Positions 51,665 to 60,422 of a stretch of 64,000 nucleotides of DNA are shown one piece after another. The stretch lies in assembly GCA_965221075.1 (NCBI GenBank), contig OZ244865.1, forward strand, positions 1,426,001-1,490,000, given 5' to 3'. The stretch comes from UBA2970 sp965221075 (GTDB lineage: Bacteria > Verrucomicrobiota > Verrucomicrobiia > Limisphaerales > AAA164-E04). The first letter of the stretch is position 1; each line of letters begins with the position of its first letter. The translations under genes and the position numbers were made by a program. The notes below the pieces were generated by a model. That model saw nothing but the letters and a program-made list of their open reading frames with translations. It had not been told where the DNA came from and ran no database searches.

Positions 51665-53545
51665 GAAGGCCCGCTGGCACGGAAGGAAGAACATGGCCGA
51701 ATCCTCCGCCGGAACGGCTTTGTGGGGCGTGGCGGCGCCGGCCACCGGATCGAAGGTCCCCTCGACGGAGAGGAAGCTTTGCAGGGCGCCTTTTCAGGTG
51801 GTGGCGGCCGAGCCGTCGGGGCACGCAGAGAAGTAGATGGCTTGCCATCCTGTTTCGTCCGGGGATTCCTCGGCCATGCTCTGCCGTTCTCCTCGCCGCG
51901 GGAAGTTGCAGAGGGGGAGCTCGCCGAGCCAGCCGTCGATAGTAGAAGGACTCGCCCGGGCCGATGATCTGGGGAGCGCTGCCGCCGTCTAAGAGGAGGC
52001 CATGGAAGGAGACCCCGCCGTTGCGGCGCCCGATGCAGGCGCCGTCGCTGTGGTTCCTGAGCAGGCTGGCCCCTCGGGCTGCGCCGTATGGCTTGCCGTC
52101 GAGGTAGCCGACGCTCCCCCTCCTTCGAAGCTGTCGGCGGCTTCGCCGCCCTCGAAGAGCAGGGCCATGTGGTAGGGGGCGTCCACTGGGACGGCGACTC
52201 TCGCCGTCACGGTTTCGCCGTTGGGGCTGATGTTCGATTCCGTGCCGCAGGTAAGGATCCCGCTCCAGGCGTCTCGGGCCGGCTGAGGGTGTCGGACCAG
52301 AGATCCGCCTTCTGGGGATGGTTCCCCGACTGGACGCTTCCCATTCAGGCGCCCATCTCCCGGTCGGGCCCTCCCGGCTTGCAGACGGCCATGCTCCTGG
52401 AGAGGTTCAGGCGCTCTACCTCGATGGCGCTGCCGTGTAGGCAGCTGCCCTTGAACCAGAACTCGATGGTCTTGGCTTTCCAGCCGGCACTGCCGGTCAT
52501 GCTGTCGATTCAGCCGTGGCTGGGGATCAAGGACCAGTGCTGCGAGGAGGCTTCCAGGAGCGCCGAGGGCAGGGAGTTCCCCACCGCCAGCCGGAAAGCT
52601 CCCAGTCCCGTCGCTTTGAAGCAGAGTCCGGCGAGGATGCCGCCGGACTCGTTCCCTGCGGAGGCGGCTCCGGCGGGATCGGCGAACCTCCGGCAGGCGA
52701 AGGGGAGTCCTTGAGGGCCTATGCCTGGCCGCGGGGTTCGAAGATGCGGTGCCTGAAGGTCCGGATTAGGGGCGTGGTCCGGTCTCGGCCCAGGAGAGGA
52801 CCAGGCTGCGTTCGCCCCGGGCAAGCAGATCCCATCGGGCCTGGTGCCAACGGCGGCGGCCGGCCCGTTCGACTGCTCGGCCTCCGGATCGAGGACGGCC
52901 CGTCCATGGAGAGGGTGACCGAGCCGGGATCCCGGAGCTGGCGCTGAAACTGGTTTCCCAGGCCGGGCCGATGGAGAGTCCGGCGAAGACGGAGCGTGAG
53001 CCTACGATCCGCTCGCAGGACATGCAGGCCGGCTGGCATGCTGTCGCCTGGGTTTGCTGCGCGGCTTTCTTGGCCTTCGCCTCGATCACGTTGCCGACGC
53101 TCAGGCCGGGAAGCGGGGCGTGTACGTGCACCAAGGTCTCTTGCCGCGTGTAGGCGTTGCAGGGCTGGTTGCGGATGCAGCGAGGCGGCCTGCCGTTCCC
53201 GGAGCCGTCTTGTCGTAGAGATGGTCCTCGAGTTCCTGGCAAGGGCGGTTTCTGGCGGTGCCGACGCCAGTCACGGTCCAGGTGGCCGCCACCAGGCAGT
53301 CCCCGTCCTGCACAACCGGGAGCTTCCAGGTCTCCTGGCCCGAATGGCTGAACGCAGTGGGATCGATCGGCGCCCTCTTGGTTCAGGCGATGCCGGCCAG
53401 GGCGGCGGAGTCGAGTAGATCGCCGCCGCCTTCCAGGTCGGATCCCTGGAGCACGGCGGCTTCCTGGATCACGGCGTGAAGGGGCAGGTCGGCGGGATCC
53501 ACAGCCCGGGGAGTGCAGAGACGCCTGGCTTTGCCTTCCTGGAGT
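51665..53545 (-). pseudogene. Decayed, internally deleted copy of the LamG protein gene
   Basis: A broken paralogue of the intact gene just upstream. Its 3' part (51665-52945) matches the LamG and C-terminal region: for example SPFACRRFADPAGAASAGNE parallels SPFAYWRFAETSGTSANNEM. Its 5' part (52945-53545) matches repeat 1: HVHAPLPGLSVGN parallels HVHALLSGLSAGD, and LKDG-type DGDCLVAATWTV parallels DGDYLVAATMPV. The matching pieces lie in different frames with stops between, and the segment for intact residues about 205-843 is missing. Same orientation as the intact gene, so a tandem duplication that decayed. Confidence 0.85.
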
Positions 53546-53833
53546 TTCGGGGCCGATGGCCCGGGAAGATCTGGCAGGCGTGTGCAGTCCTGCTCGTTCC
53601 AGGAACCCCAATGGACGCCAATGGAATCAAGCGAGCTGAGATTCGGTCACTGAGGCGATCCGTCTGGACCAGCGGCGCCATCCTGCCTGCTCGATCCTGC
53701 TTGGGCTCGGAGCCGGGACGGCGCCGAGGGAAAGGCGGTATCCGGGCCCTCGCCCGGCCCCTGCCGATCTGCCTTCCTTCCCGGAGGCTCGGGCAGAGGG
53801 CCCATGGCCCCCAGCGACTGTCCCTGCCAATAG
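53546..53833. other. Spacer between decayed copy and terminator
   Basis: No gene supported. It probably includes the former promoter and upstream sequence of the decayed copy. No match to the intact gene's own upstream region is clear. Confidence 0.4.
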
Positions 53834-53868
53834 AAAAGGGCGGCCTCCCGGACCCGGGAGGCCGCCCT
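53834..53868 (-). terminator. Strong intrinsic terminator after the LamG gene
   Basis: A perfect 14-bp stem with a 4-base loop: agggcggcctcccg (53837-53850) pairs with cgggaggccgccct (53855-53868). On the minus strand it is followed by tttt. It lies about 20 bp after the LamG stop and would separate that gene from the decayed copy. Confidence 0.88.
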
Positions 53869-53888
53869 GGTGGAGCCGCCAATGGCGG

Positions 53889-56800
53889 CTAGTGGGCGAT
53901 GAAGAACATGGCGGAGCCCGGAGCCGGCGTGGTGGTGTAGGGCGAGGAGGCGCCCGCCACCGGGGAGAAGGTCCCGTCCACGGCACCGCTGCTGTGCAGG
54001 GCGCCCTCGTAGGTGATGGTGACCGAGCCGTCGGCGTTGGAGGCGATGTCGATGGATCCGCCTCCGCCGCCGCCAGTCGGCACTTCGGTCATTCCGGCCT
54101 GGTAGTGCGCCTGGATGCGCTCCTCGCTCAGCAGGGAGTTGTAGAGGGCGAATTCGTCGATCCAGCCGTCGAAGTAGAAGAAGTTGCCCGAGTTGTAGAC
54201 CTCCGGGGAGAAGCCGTTGTTGACGATGAAGTCGTGGAAGGAGACCTCGCTCTGGCGGCGCCCGATGGCGATGCCGTCGGTGTGGTTCCAGAGGCTGTTG
54301 GCTCCGAGGGCGGTGCCGAAGGACTCGCCGTTTAGGTAGCCGGTGACCCCGCCCTCGAAGCTGTCGGCGGCCCTGTCTCCATGGAAGAGCAGGACCACAT
54401 GGTAGAGGGTGTCCACCCTGACGGTGGCGCTCACCGCCACCGCCTCGTCGTTGGGAGTGAAGTTCTGATCCTCGTTGTAGGGCAGGACGCCGCCCCAGGC
54501 GGTCTCGGCCCGGTTGAGGACGTTGAACCACAGCTCGGCTTCCTGGGGGGCGTCGCCGTCCTCGGTCCCCGCCAGGTACACGTTCATTCCCCGGGTGGCC
54601 CCGCCCTGCTCGTAGAGGACCATGCGCTCGGTGAGATCCACGCCCTCGACCGCCTCGTCAGTGCTGGGCAGGCTGCGGGCCTTGAACCAGAACTCGATGG
54701 TCTTGGCGTCCCAGGCGCCGTTGCCGGCCATGTTGTTGATGTCGTTGTGGTTGACCACCGAGATCCACTGCGAGGATGCGGCCTCCAGGGAGACCGAGGG
54801 GGAGGGATCGCCCACCACCAGGCGGGGAGCCCCCAGTCCGGGGGAGTTCTGGTAGGTGGCGGTGTGGAGGCCGCTCATCTCGTTGTTTGCGGAGGTGCCG
54901 CTGGTCTCGGCGAACCTCCAGTAGGCGAAGGGGGAGTCCTTGAGCACCTCGAGCTGCCCCCCTGGAACGAAGAACCGGTGCAGGTAGGTGCGGGTGCGGG
55001 GCGGGTCTCCGGTCTCGGTGTAGGACAGGACGAGGGTGGTTTCGCCCCCGGGAAAGTAGCCCCCGTCGGGCCAGGTGTAGCTGATGGTGGTCCTCCCGCC
55101 CGACTGGTCGACCGCCGGATCGAGGTCCGTCCCCTCCATGGACAGGGCGATCGAGCCGGAATCCACCGAGACGCTTCCGTCGACCACCACGTACTCGACC
55201 CCCTGGGCCAGGGCGGTTCCCTGGGGAGAGACCTCGACCAGGGCGGGCCGGCTTTCCGCTTGCCGCCAGGCCCTGATGGCCTCGGAATGATCGGGATCGT
55301 TGACGAGCACCTTGTCCCCGTTCTCGGTGACCGAGAAGAACTCCACGTTGGCGCCTCCCGTGCCCTCGAACCAGAGCAGCCGGACCGGGTAGAGGCCCGC
55401 CTCCTCGACGTAGACGTCGAACAGGGTGTCTGCGGCTCCCCGGCCCCCGTTGAAGAAGCCGGCGACCACCGTCTCCAGATCCCCCAGCGCCGGAGCGAAG
55501 GACACCTGGAAGCCGTCGTCGCTGTTGACTCCCAGGGTCAGGAAGCCCTTCTCCAGGGCCAGGAAGGTGAGGAACTCGGCGGCGATGCCGTCGTTCAGGT
55601 CGTTGAATCCGGGTATCCCGGGGATGGGGTCGTTGGGATTGAAGTTGCCGACGTTGCCCTCCACCTGGTTGAAGTTGATCGTCCCTTCGACGATCCGGTC
55701 CTCGACCACCCATCCGGAGGCGTTCTCGGGGCCGGTCTCGTTGAGGTACGGATCCCCGTCGGCGTTGACGTACTCCCCGGCCAGCTGCCGCTCGGCTCCG
55801 GCGATGGTGTTCCCGTGCAGATGCCCGGCTCCCGACTGGGTGGTGGAGATCTGGGTGACGCGTGCGGTGAACCCGGGGGCGGAATCGTCATGGCCGCCAG
55901 TGGAGAAGGTGGGGGGGATCTTCACGAAGTCCGACGGGACCACCATGTTGTAGGTCTTCTGCTGTGAGCCTCCCGCGGTGTCCCTGAAGGAGATTCCGAC
56001 CACATGCCGGGATCCAGGATCGGGGATTTCGGGAAACTGCCACGAGATGCTGGTGGTGGAGCCTTCAGTGGAGATGTCCGCCTCCAGGGACTGGCCGTTC
56101 AGGGTGGCAGCGACGCTGCTCTCGTCGACCGCGATCGCGTAGTTCTGGATCTGGAGGATGAAGCCCCTTCGGTCCGACCGGAAGGAGTTGACGATGGGGG
56201 GCGACTGGATGGCTCCGGGATCGGCCGACTCCTTCCTGATCAGGGCCAGGCGGGAGGATGCCCCGGACGGCTCCTCTTCGTTGGCGGTGGCGGTTCCGGT
56301 CTGGCCCTCGCGCTGGGTGCTCAAGGTCAGGGTGTCGCCGTCCTCCAGCCCGTCGAGGAGGTACACCAGCGTGCCCGAGGATTCGTTGTGGCCGTCCGCG
56401 CTTCGGATGTAGTGGCTCTTGGTCTGGGCTCCGGGGACCTCTCCGCCGTCGACCTCGACGGTGATCCTGGGATTGGGGCGCGCTGCGGTCGAATAGAGCG
56501 AGTCCTGGTAGACCAGCAGGTAGTGCCCGTCCTCCCGGATCCCGATGCTGTTGCCGCCCGGGTTGTAGGTTCCCGAATCGCTCAGGTACTCGTCGTCCCA
56601 GGGGATGCGAACCTTGGAGGCCGTGTTGTAGTTGAAGAGCGTGCCGTTGGCGGCATTGCCGGTGAAGGCGGTGGAGAGCACTCCGTCGTCGCTGATCCTC
56701 TCCAGGTAGACCGAAGCCTGCTTGTTGGGCTGGATGGTGACCGCGCCCGCCTGCGCCAGCCGGTAGGTCTGGAGGAGGAGCCTCTGGGTGCCCGAGACCT

Positions 56801-57692
56801 CGATCACCCCGGCCCAGTGGATGGATGCCCTGTTGTGCCCGCTGGCGTTGCGGATGTAGCCCTGCTGGGCGGTGCCTCCCGGGATGGGGAAGGACGAATC
56901 TCCCACCAGAACCTCCAGTCCCGCCGAGGCGCGCTGCACCGTGCTCTGCATGGGGACGTTGACCAGGAGCAGGTAGGTCCCGCTGGACAGATCGATCTCC
57001 GAGGAGCCGTTGGAATGGGTGTATCCCGAGTCCTTGCGCACCGAGTTCCAGGCCAGTTCGGCGGGATCGTCGTCGCCTTCCAGGAAGTTGGGATTGAGGT
57101 TGGTCCCCGAGGCTGGGCCGCCGGAGAGCGCGGCGAAGACGGCTCTGGAACCGTCGACCCGCTCGCAGAAGAGGCTGGCCGACTGTATTCCAGTCGCTAG
57201 GGCCGGCTGTGCGGTCTTGTAGGCCTTCACCTCGACGATGTCGCCGGCGCTCAGGCCGGAGAGCAGGGCGTGCACGTGCACCGAGGTCTCCTGCTGCATG
57301 TTGGCGTTGCGCGGCTGGTTGCGTATGTAGCCCGAGGTGCCCACCGTGCCCGGAGCCGGCTCCCCGTTGACATAGACCTCGAGGCCCTGGCTGGGACGGT
57401 TGTCGGCGGTGTTGATGCTGATGACGGGCATGGTGGCCGCCACCAGGTAGTCCCCGTCCTTCAGCACCGAGAGCTTCCAGGGCTCGTCGCCCGAGAGGCC
57501 GAAGGTGGTGGGGTCGATCAGCGCCTTCTCGGTCCAGGCGATGCTCATCGGTGTGGCCGAGTTGAGCAGGGCGTTCCCGCCCTCGAGGGTGGAGCCCTGG
57601 AGAACGGCGCCTTCCTTGACGACTGCGTTGAGGGGAAGGGCAGCGGAGGCTCCCAGCCACAGCAATGCTACGACGATGGTCTTGGCTTTCAT
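53889..57692 (-). CDS. Giant secreted LamG protein with three N-terminal repeats
   Basis: A 1267-residue protein with a signal peptide (MKAKTIVVALLWLGASAALP). Three related ~140-residue repeats occupy 48-190, 210-345 and 360-488, each with a GYIRN-like motif at 121, 278 and 427 (HYIRS in the third) and ending near LER or LIRK. An Ig-like linker follows, then a PA14-like domain (about 635-800; DGIAAEFLTFLALEKGFLTL), a further beta domain, and a LamG lectin-like domain at 915-1200 (SPFAYWRFAETSG, TIEFWFKARSLPS). The tail is ADGSVTITYEGALHSSG. No PEP-CTERM. Probably a surface or extracellular carbohydrate-binding protein. ATG at 57692 is used, not the upstream TTG. Confidence 0.85.
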   Translation of the reverse strand: MKAKTIVVALLWLGASAALPLNAVVKEGAVLQGSTLEGGNALLNSATPMSIAWTEKALIDPTTFGLSGDEPWKLSVLKDGDYLVAATMPVISINTADNRPSQGLEVYVNGEPAPGTVGTSGYIRNQPRNANMQQETSVHVHALLSGLSAGDIVEVKAYKTAQPALATGIQSASLFCERVDGSRAVFAALSGGPASGTNLNPNFLEGDDDPAELAWNSVRKDSGYTHSNGSSEIDLSSGTYLLLVNVPMQSTVQRASAGLEVLVGDSSFPIPGGTAQQGYIRNASGHNRASIHWAGVIEVSGTQRLLLQTYRLAQAGAVTIQPNKQASVYLERISDDGVLSTAFTGNAANGTLFNYNTASKVRIPWDDEYLSDSGTYNPGGNSIGIREDGHYLLVYQDSLYSTAARPNPRITVEVDGGEVPGAQTKSHYIRSADGHNESSGTLVYLLDGLEDGDTLTLSTQREGQTGTATANEEEPSGASSRLALIRKESADPGAIQSPPIVNSFRSDRRGFILQIQNYAIAVDESSVAATLNGQSLEADISTEGSTTSISWQFPEIPDPGSRHVVGISFRDTAGGSQQKTYNMVVPSDFVKIPPTFSTGGHDDSAPGFTARVTQISTTQSGAGHLHGNTIAGAERQLAGEYVNADGDPYLNETGPENASGWVVEDRIVEGTINFNQVEGNVGNFNPNDPIPGIPGFNDLNDGIAAEFLTFLALEKGFLTLGVNSDDGFQVSFAPALGDLETVVAGFFNGGRGAADTLFDVYVEEAGLYPVRLLWFEGTGGANVEFFSVTENGDKVLVNDPDHSEAIRAWRQAESRPALVEVSPQGTALAQGVEYVVVDGSVSVDSGSIALSMEGTDLDPAVDQSGGRTTISYTWPDGGYFPGGETTLVLSYTETGDPPRTRTYLHRFFVPGGQLEVLKDSPFAYWRFAETSGTSANNEMSGLHTATYQNSPGLGAPRLVVGDPSPSVSLEAASSQWISVVNHNDINNMAGNGAWDAKTIEFWFKARSLPSTDEAVEGVDLTERMVLYEQGGATRGMNVYLAGTEDGDAPQEAELWFNVLNRAETAWGGVLPYNEDQNFTPNDEAVAVSATVRVDTLYHVVLLFHGDRAADSFEGGVTGYLNGESFGTALGANSLWNHTDGIAIGRRQSEVSFHDFIVNNGFSPEVYNSGNFFYFDGWIDEFALYNSLLSEERIQAHYQAGMTEVPTGGGGGGSIDIASNADGSVTITYEGALHSSGAVDGTFSPVAGASSPYTTTPAPGSAMFFIAH
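56229..57551 (-). repeat. Three tandem ~140-residue domain repeats in the LamG protein
   Basis: Repeat 1 (residues 48-190), repeat 2 (210-345) and repeat 3 (360-488) share a G-x-Y-L-(L/V)-V strand, a LEV-V or TVEV-D strand, P-G, the GYIRN/HYIRS motif, and a closing strand with L-E-R or L-I-R-K. Divergence is high, so the duplication is old. I do not recognise the domain. Confidence 0.7.
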
Positions 57693-57701
57693 ATACAACA
57701 A

Positions 57702-58025
57702 CGCGCTATTGGGACGGCCTTGGATCCGGGCCAGGCTAGGGGATCGGCCTGTCCCTTGGCAACAAGCAACTGCCCCTTCCTGCTGGCTGGCGGCGAGGCT
57801 TCAGCATGCGGTCCGTCCGGCAGGGAAGCCGGATCCAGGCAGGTCCGGCAGCCCCGGATCGCCCTCCCGACCGGGGAACGGAACAGCCGACGCAGGCCTG
57901 CCGCCGATCGGAATTGCTCCCGCTGGTTTCCAATCGGGATTGCGGGTTGACCCCTGGGGAATGCTTCAAGCAGAGTTCGGCCCCAGCCGCAGGACACCGA
58001 TTCTCCAGGACACCCCATAGTCGAC
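57702..58025. other. 324-bp divergent intergenic region
   Basis: Lies between the LamG gene (minus) and the symporter gene (plus). It holds the LamG promoter candidate. On the plus strand a ttgacc at 57947-57952 lacks a good -10 partner. No gene or RNA is supported. Confidence 0.45.
57733..57762 (-). promoter_or_regulatory. Candidate promoter of the LamG gene
   Basis: On the minus strand ttgcca (57762-57757, 5/6) and tagcct (57738-57733, 4/6) lie 18 bases apart. Transcription would start about 35 bases before the ATG at 57692. Confidence 0.35.
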
Positions 58026-59573
58026 ATGAGCGAAAAGACAAACAGCCGGCTGGGACTCTACATCTTCCTGTCCATCGTGGCCGCTGTCGTTGTGGCCCTC
58101 TTCCTGCCCCTAATCTTCCCCTCCTCGGAAATGCCGGACGGGGAAGCCGTCACGAACGGGGAAGGAGCGGCAGTCTCCACGGAAGCGCAGGCCGGGGAAG
58201 AGCAGGCGCAGGACGGAGAAGTCCAGGACGGGGAAGCCGTCACGAATGGGGAAGGAGCGACTGGCCCTACGGAAGGCCAGGATGGGGACATGCAGGACGA
58301 GAAGGTCGTAATCCACCCGACCCTGAAGGGAATCCTCTCGGTTCTGGAAATGGGGGGCGAGATCTTCCTGAACCTGCTCATGATGATCGTGATCCCCCTG
58401 GTGGTGACCAGCGTGATGTGCGGGATCTTCGGCATGGGCGACATCCGCAAGCTTGGCAGGCCGGGGGGATTCGCCGTCCTCTACTATCTTTCCACCACTG
58501 TCCTGGCAGTGCTGGTGGGGCTGATCCTGGTGAACCTGATCCAGCCCGGGGGCGGGTTCCAGATTAAGGAAGGCATTGAGGAAAACGACAAGAAGCCAGC
58601 CGAGATAAGGAAGACGCTGGTCAAGGAGCTGTCCGAGGGCTCGGATCTTAGCGAGGAAGACATCTCGGAGGTTCTTCCCGAAGTCGAGGAGAAGCCAGAT
58701 CACTGGACCGACATCCTCAAGAACCTGGTGCTGATGCTCTTCACCAAGAACCTCTTCAGTTCCGCAGCCGACGGGGATCTGCTTCCGCTGATAGCCTTCA
58801 GCATAGTTTTCGCCGGGATGCTCACCACCCTGGGCCAGGGAGTAGGCCAGCTCAAGGCCCTGATCCAGCAGGTGAACACCGCCCTTCTCAACTTCGTCCT
58901 CGTCCTGATGAGGGTGGCGCCGTTCGGCATCTTCTGCCTCGTGGCAGCCAGGTTCGGAGAGGCGCAGGCGAAGGGCGAGTTCTACAAAGAGCTGGTGGAA
59001 ATTGCCCAGTACTTCTTCACCGTGGTGGCGGGGCTGGGGATCCACGCCCTGGCGACCCTCCCGCTGATCTACTGGCTGATCACCCGCAAGAACCCCTTCG
59101 TCTACATCGCCCACATGGTGCAGGCGATCCTGACCGCCTTCTCCACCGCCAGCTCCTCGGCCACTCTTCCGGTCACCATGGAGTGCGCCCAGAAGAATGC
59201 CAAGGTCTCCAAGCGCTCCACCGAGTTCGTCCTGCCCCTGGGGGCCACCATCAACATGGATGGCACCGCCCTCTACGAGGCGGTGGCCTGCCTTTTCATC
59301 GCCCAGGCTGTGGGACAGGATCTGGGATTCGCTTCCCAGCTCATCGTCGCTGCAACCGCCACCCTTGCTGCGATTGGCGCCGCCGGGATCCCCGAGGCGG
59401 GGCTGGTGACCATGGTGATCGTCCTCAATGCGGTGGGACTCGATGTCAAGTACATCGCCATCATCCTCTCCATCGACTGGCTGCTGGACCGGTTCCGCAC
59501 TGCGGTGAACGTCCTGGGCGACTCCATTGGAGCCGCGGTGGTCGACCGCACCATTAGCGATGCCGATAAATAG
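58026..59573 (+). CDS. Dicarboxylate/amino acid:cation symporter with acidic insert
   Basis: A 515-residue DAACS-family transporter. Membrane segment 1 (YIFLSIVAAVVVALFLPLIF) is followed by an unusual acidic extracytoplasmic insert at about 34-95 with a duplicated DGEAVTNGEGA. Then come FLNLLMMIVIPLVVTSVMCG, TAFSTASSSATLPVTMECAQ (the serine-rich re-entrant loop), LPLGATINMDGTALYEAVAC and AAGIPEAGLVTMVIVLNAVG, all diagnostic. Transports glutamate, aspartate or C4-dicarboxylates with Na+ or H+. A second hydrophilic insert (about 178-230, FQIKEGIEENDKKP) is also longer than usual. Confidence 0.92.
   Translation: MSEKTNSRLGLYIFLSIVAAVVVALFLPLIFPSSEMPDGEAVTNGEGAAVSTEAQAGEEQAQDGEVQDGEAVTNGEGATGPTEGQDGDMQDEKVVIHPTLKGILSVLEMGGEIFLNLLMMIVIPLVVTSVMCGIFGMGDIRKLGRPGGFAVLYYLSTTVLAVLVGLILVNLIQPGGGFQIKEGIEENDKKPAEIRKTLVKELSEGSDLSEEDISEVLPEVEEKPDHWTDILKNLVLMLFTKNLFSSAADGDLLPLIAFSIVFAGMLTTLGQGVGQLKALIQQVNTALLNFVLVLMRVAPFGIFCLVAARFGEAQAKGEFYKELVEIAQYFFTVVAGLGIHALATLPLIYWLITRKNPFVYIAHMVQAILTAFSTASSSATLPVTMECAQKNAKVSKRSTEFVLPLGATINMDGTALYEAVACLFIAQAVGQDLGFASQLIVAATATLAAIGAAGIPEAGLVTMVIVLNAVGLDVKYIAIILSIDWLLDRFRTAVNVLGDSIGAAVVDRTISDADK
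58136..58169 (+). repeat. 34-bp direct repeat in symporter gene, copy 1
   Basis: Differs from 58226-58259 at one base. The 90-base offset keeps frame, so both copies encode DGEAVTNGEGA. Confidence 0.8.
58226..58259 (+). repeat. 34-bp direct repeat in symporter gene, copy 2
   Basis: Second copy of the in-frame 34-base repeat, with one mismatch to 58136-58169. Confidence 0.8.
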
Positions 59574-60384
59574 GCTCCTTCTCCTCTCTGCCAGTTGGCT
59601 GCTGCCGGTCCTGGGAGCCTGGGGAGGCGATCTGGCGGTCCTGGACAGCGAGGCCGGGATGGAACTGTCCTCCGGCAAGCTCCGGGCGGTGGCCAACGCC
59701 GGACCGGACTCGAGGGACTTCCCGTCCCGTGACCTGCATCCGACGGACTTGCCCAACTTGTCGATCGGCCCTAGCCCCCCGGTGGCCGTGCCCGCTGGCG
59801 GGAATCTGTCGATGGTCTCCGGCCCGAGCCGTCTGGATCCCGGTATCGGAGACGGTTTCATCCCCGGCACGGAAGCGCCAGCGTTGGACTGGCGCGTGGA
59901 CCGTTACCGGGTGGTCCTTTTGGAGACCGGTTTGCGGTTTTGCGGCCAGGTCTCCGCTTCCGGAGGAGCCCAGGCCATCGTCCAGGTGGGCGGATTCCTG
60001 GCGGAGCCGTCCATCGTGGAGGGGGGTGCTGCCCTGGAGGAGAGCCGCATCCTGGTGCCGGGGCGTTTCTCTTTCTCTTCTGAGTCTGCCAGAGCGGGCT
60101 GGCCCTGCTGCGCCACGAGCGCCGGAAGTTCCCGGTGGTCCAGCGGCGCAGGAAGGGGACTGTTCCCAAGGGAGCGGCCTCTGATCCCCGCGGCGGGCGT
60201 CCGATGGTCCGGCTCCGCCTCTGCAGGGAGATCACGGCGTTCCGGGTGGGAGGATGGGGCCGAGGACAGGGGAGCCGTGCCGAAGTCCCTGGGACACCTC
60301 GCTCCATTGCGTTCCGGTTGGACCAGGGGGGAAGGAGTGGTGGTGCCAGAGGCAGGGCTCGAACCTGCGACCCAGGGCTTATGA
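59560..60384 (+). CDS. Doubtful secreted protein ORF after symporter, 3' end uncertain
   Basis: Overlaps the symporter stop by 14 bp. The N-terminus MPINRLLLLSASWLLPVLGA is a convincing signal peptide, and the next 150 residues are protein-like (RYRVVLLETGLRFCGQVSAS). From about residue 180 composition turns Arg/Ser/Cys/Trp-rich, and another phase reads better (LALLRHERRKFPVVQRRRK), suggesting a frameshift near 60085. The last codons lie antisense to tRNA-Met and give the usual artefact GLEPATQGL. A real but perhaps broken gene, with no recognised family. Confidence 0.4.
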   Translation: MPINRLLLLSASWLLPVLGAWGGDLAVLDSEAGMELSSGKLRAVANAGPDSRDFPSRDLHPTDLPNLSIGPSPPVAVPAGGNLSMVSGPSRLDPGIGDGFIPGTEAPALDWRVDRYRVVLLETGLRFCGQVSASGGAQAIVQVGGFLAEPSIVEGGAALEESRILVPGRFSFSSESARAGWPCCATSAGSSRWSSGAGRGLFPRERPLIPAAGVRWSGSASAGRSRRSGWEDGAEDRGAVPKSLGHLAPLRSGWTRGEGVVVPEAGLEPATQGL

Positions 60385-60415
60385 GTCCCTTGCTCTACCG
60401 CTGAGCTACTCTGGC
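60341..60415 (-). tRNA. tRNA-Met (CAU anticodon), elongator-like
   Basis: On the minus strand a 75-nt cloverleaf: acceptor gccagag pairs perfectly with ctctggc, D arm gctc/gagc, anticodon loop ctcataa with anticodon cat, T arm gcagg/cctgc with ttcgagc, discriminator A and an encoded CCA. Loop context matches elongator Met. The anticodon stem has one apparent A-G mismatch next to the loop. It overlaps the 3' end of the doubtful ORF on the other strand. Confidence 0.9.
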
Positions 60416-60422
60416 GACGAGG

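Noticed and set aside
53469..53882. 137-residue frame upstream of the decayed LamG copy
   Set aside because: No start context, crosses the terminator and opposes nothing coherent.
53889..53940. Possible PEP-CTERM sorting signal at the end of the LamG protein
   Set aside because: The tail lacks a PEP-like motif, a membrane helix and a basic end.
60135..60404. Plus-strand frame ending in a string like ARGRARTCDPG
   Set aside because: Antisense reading of tRNA-Met, a well-known artefact.
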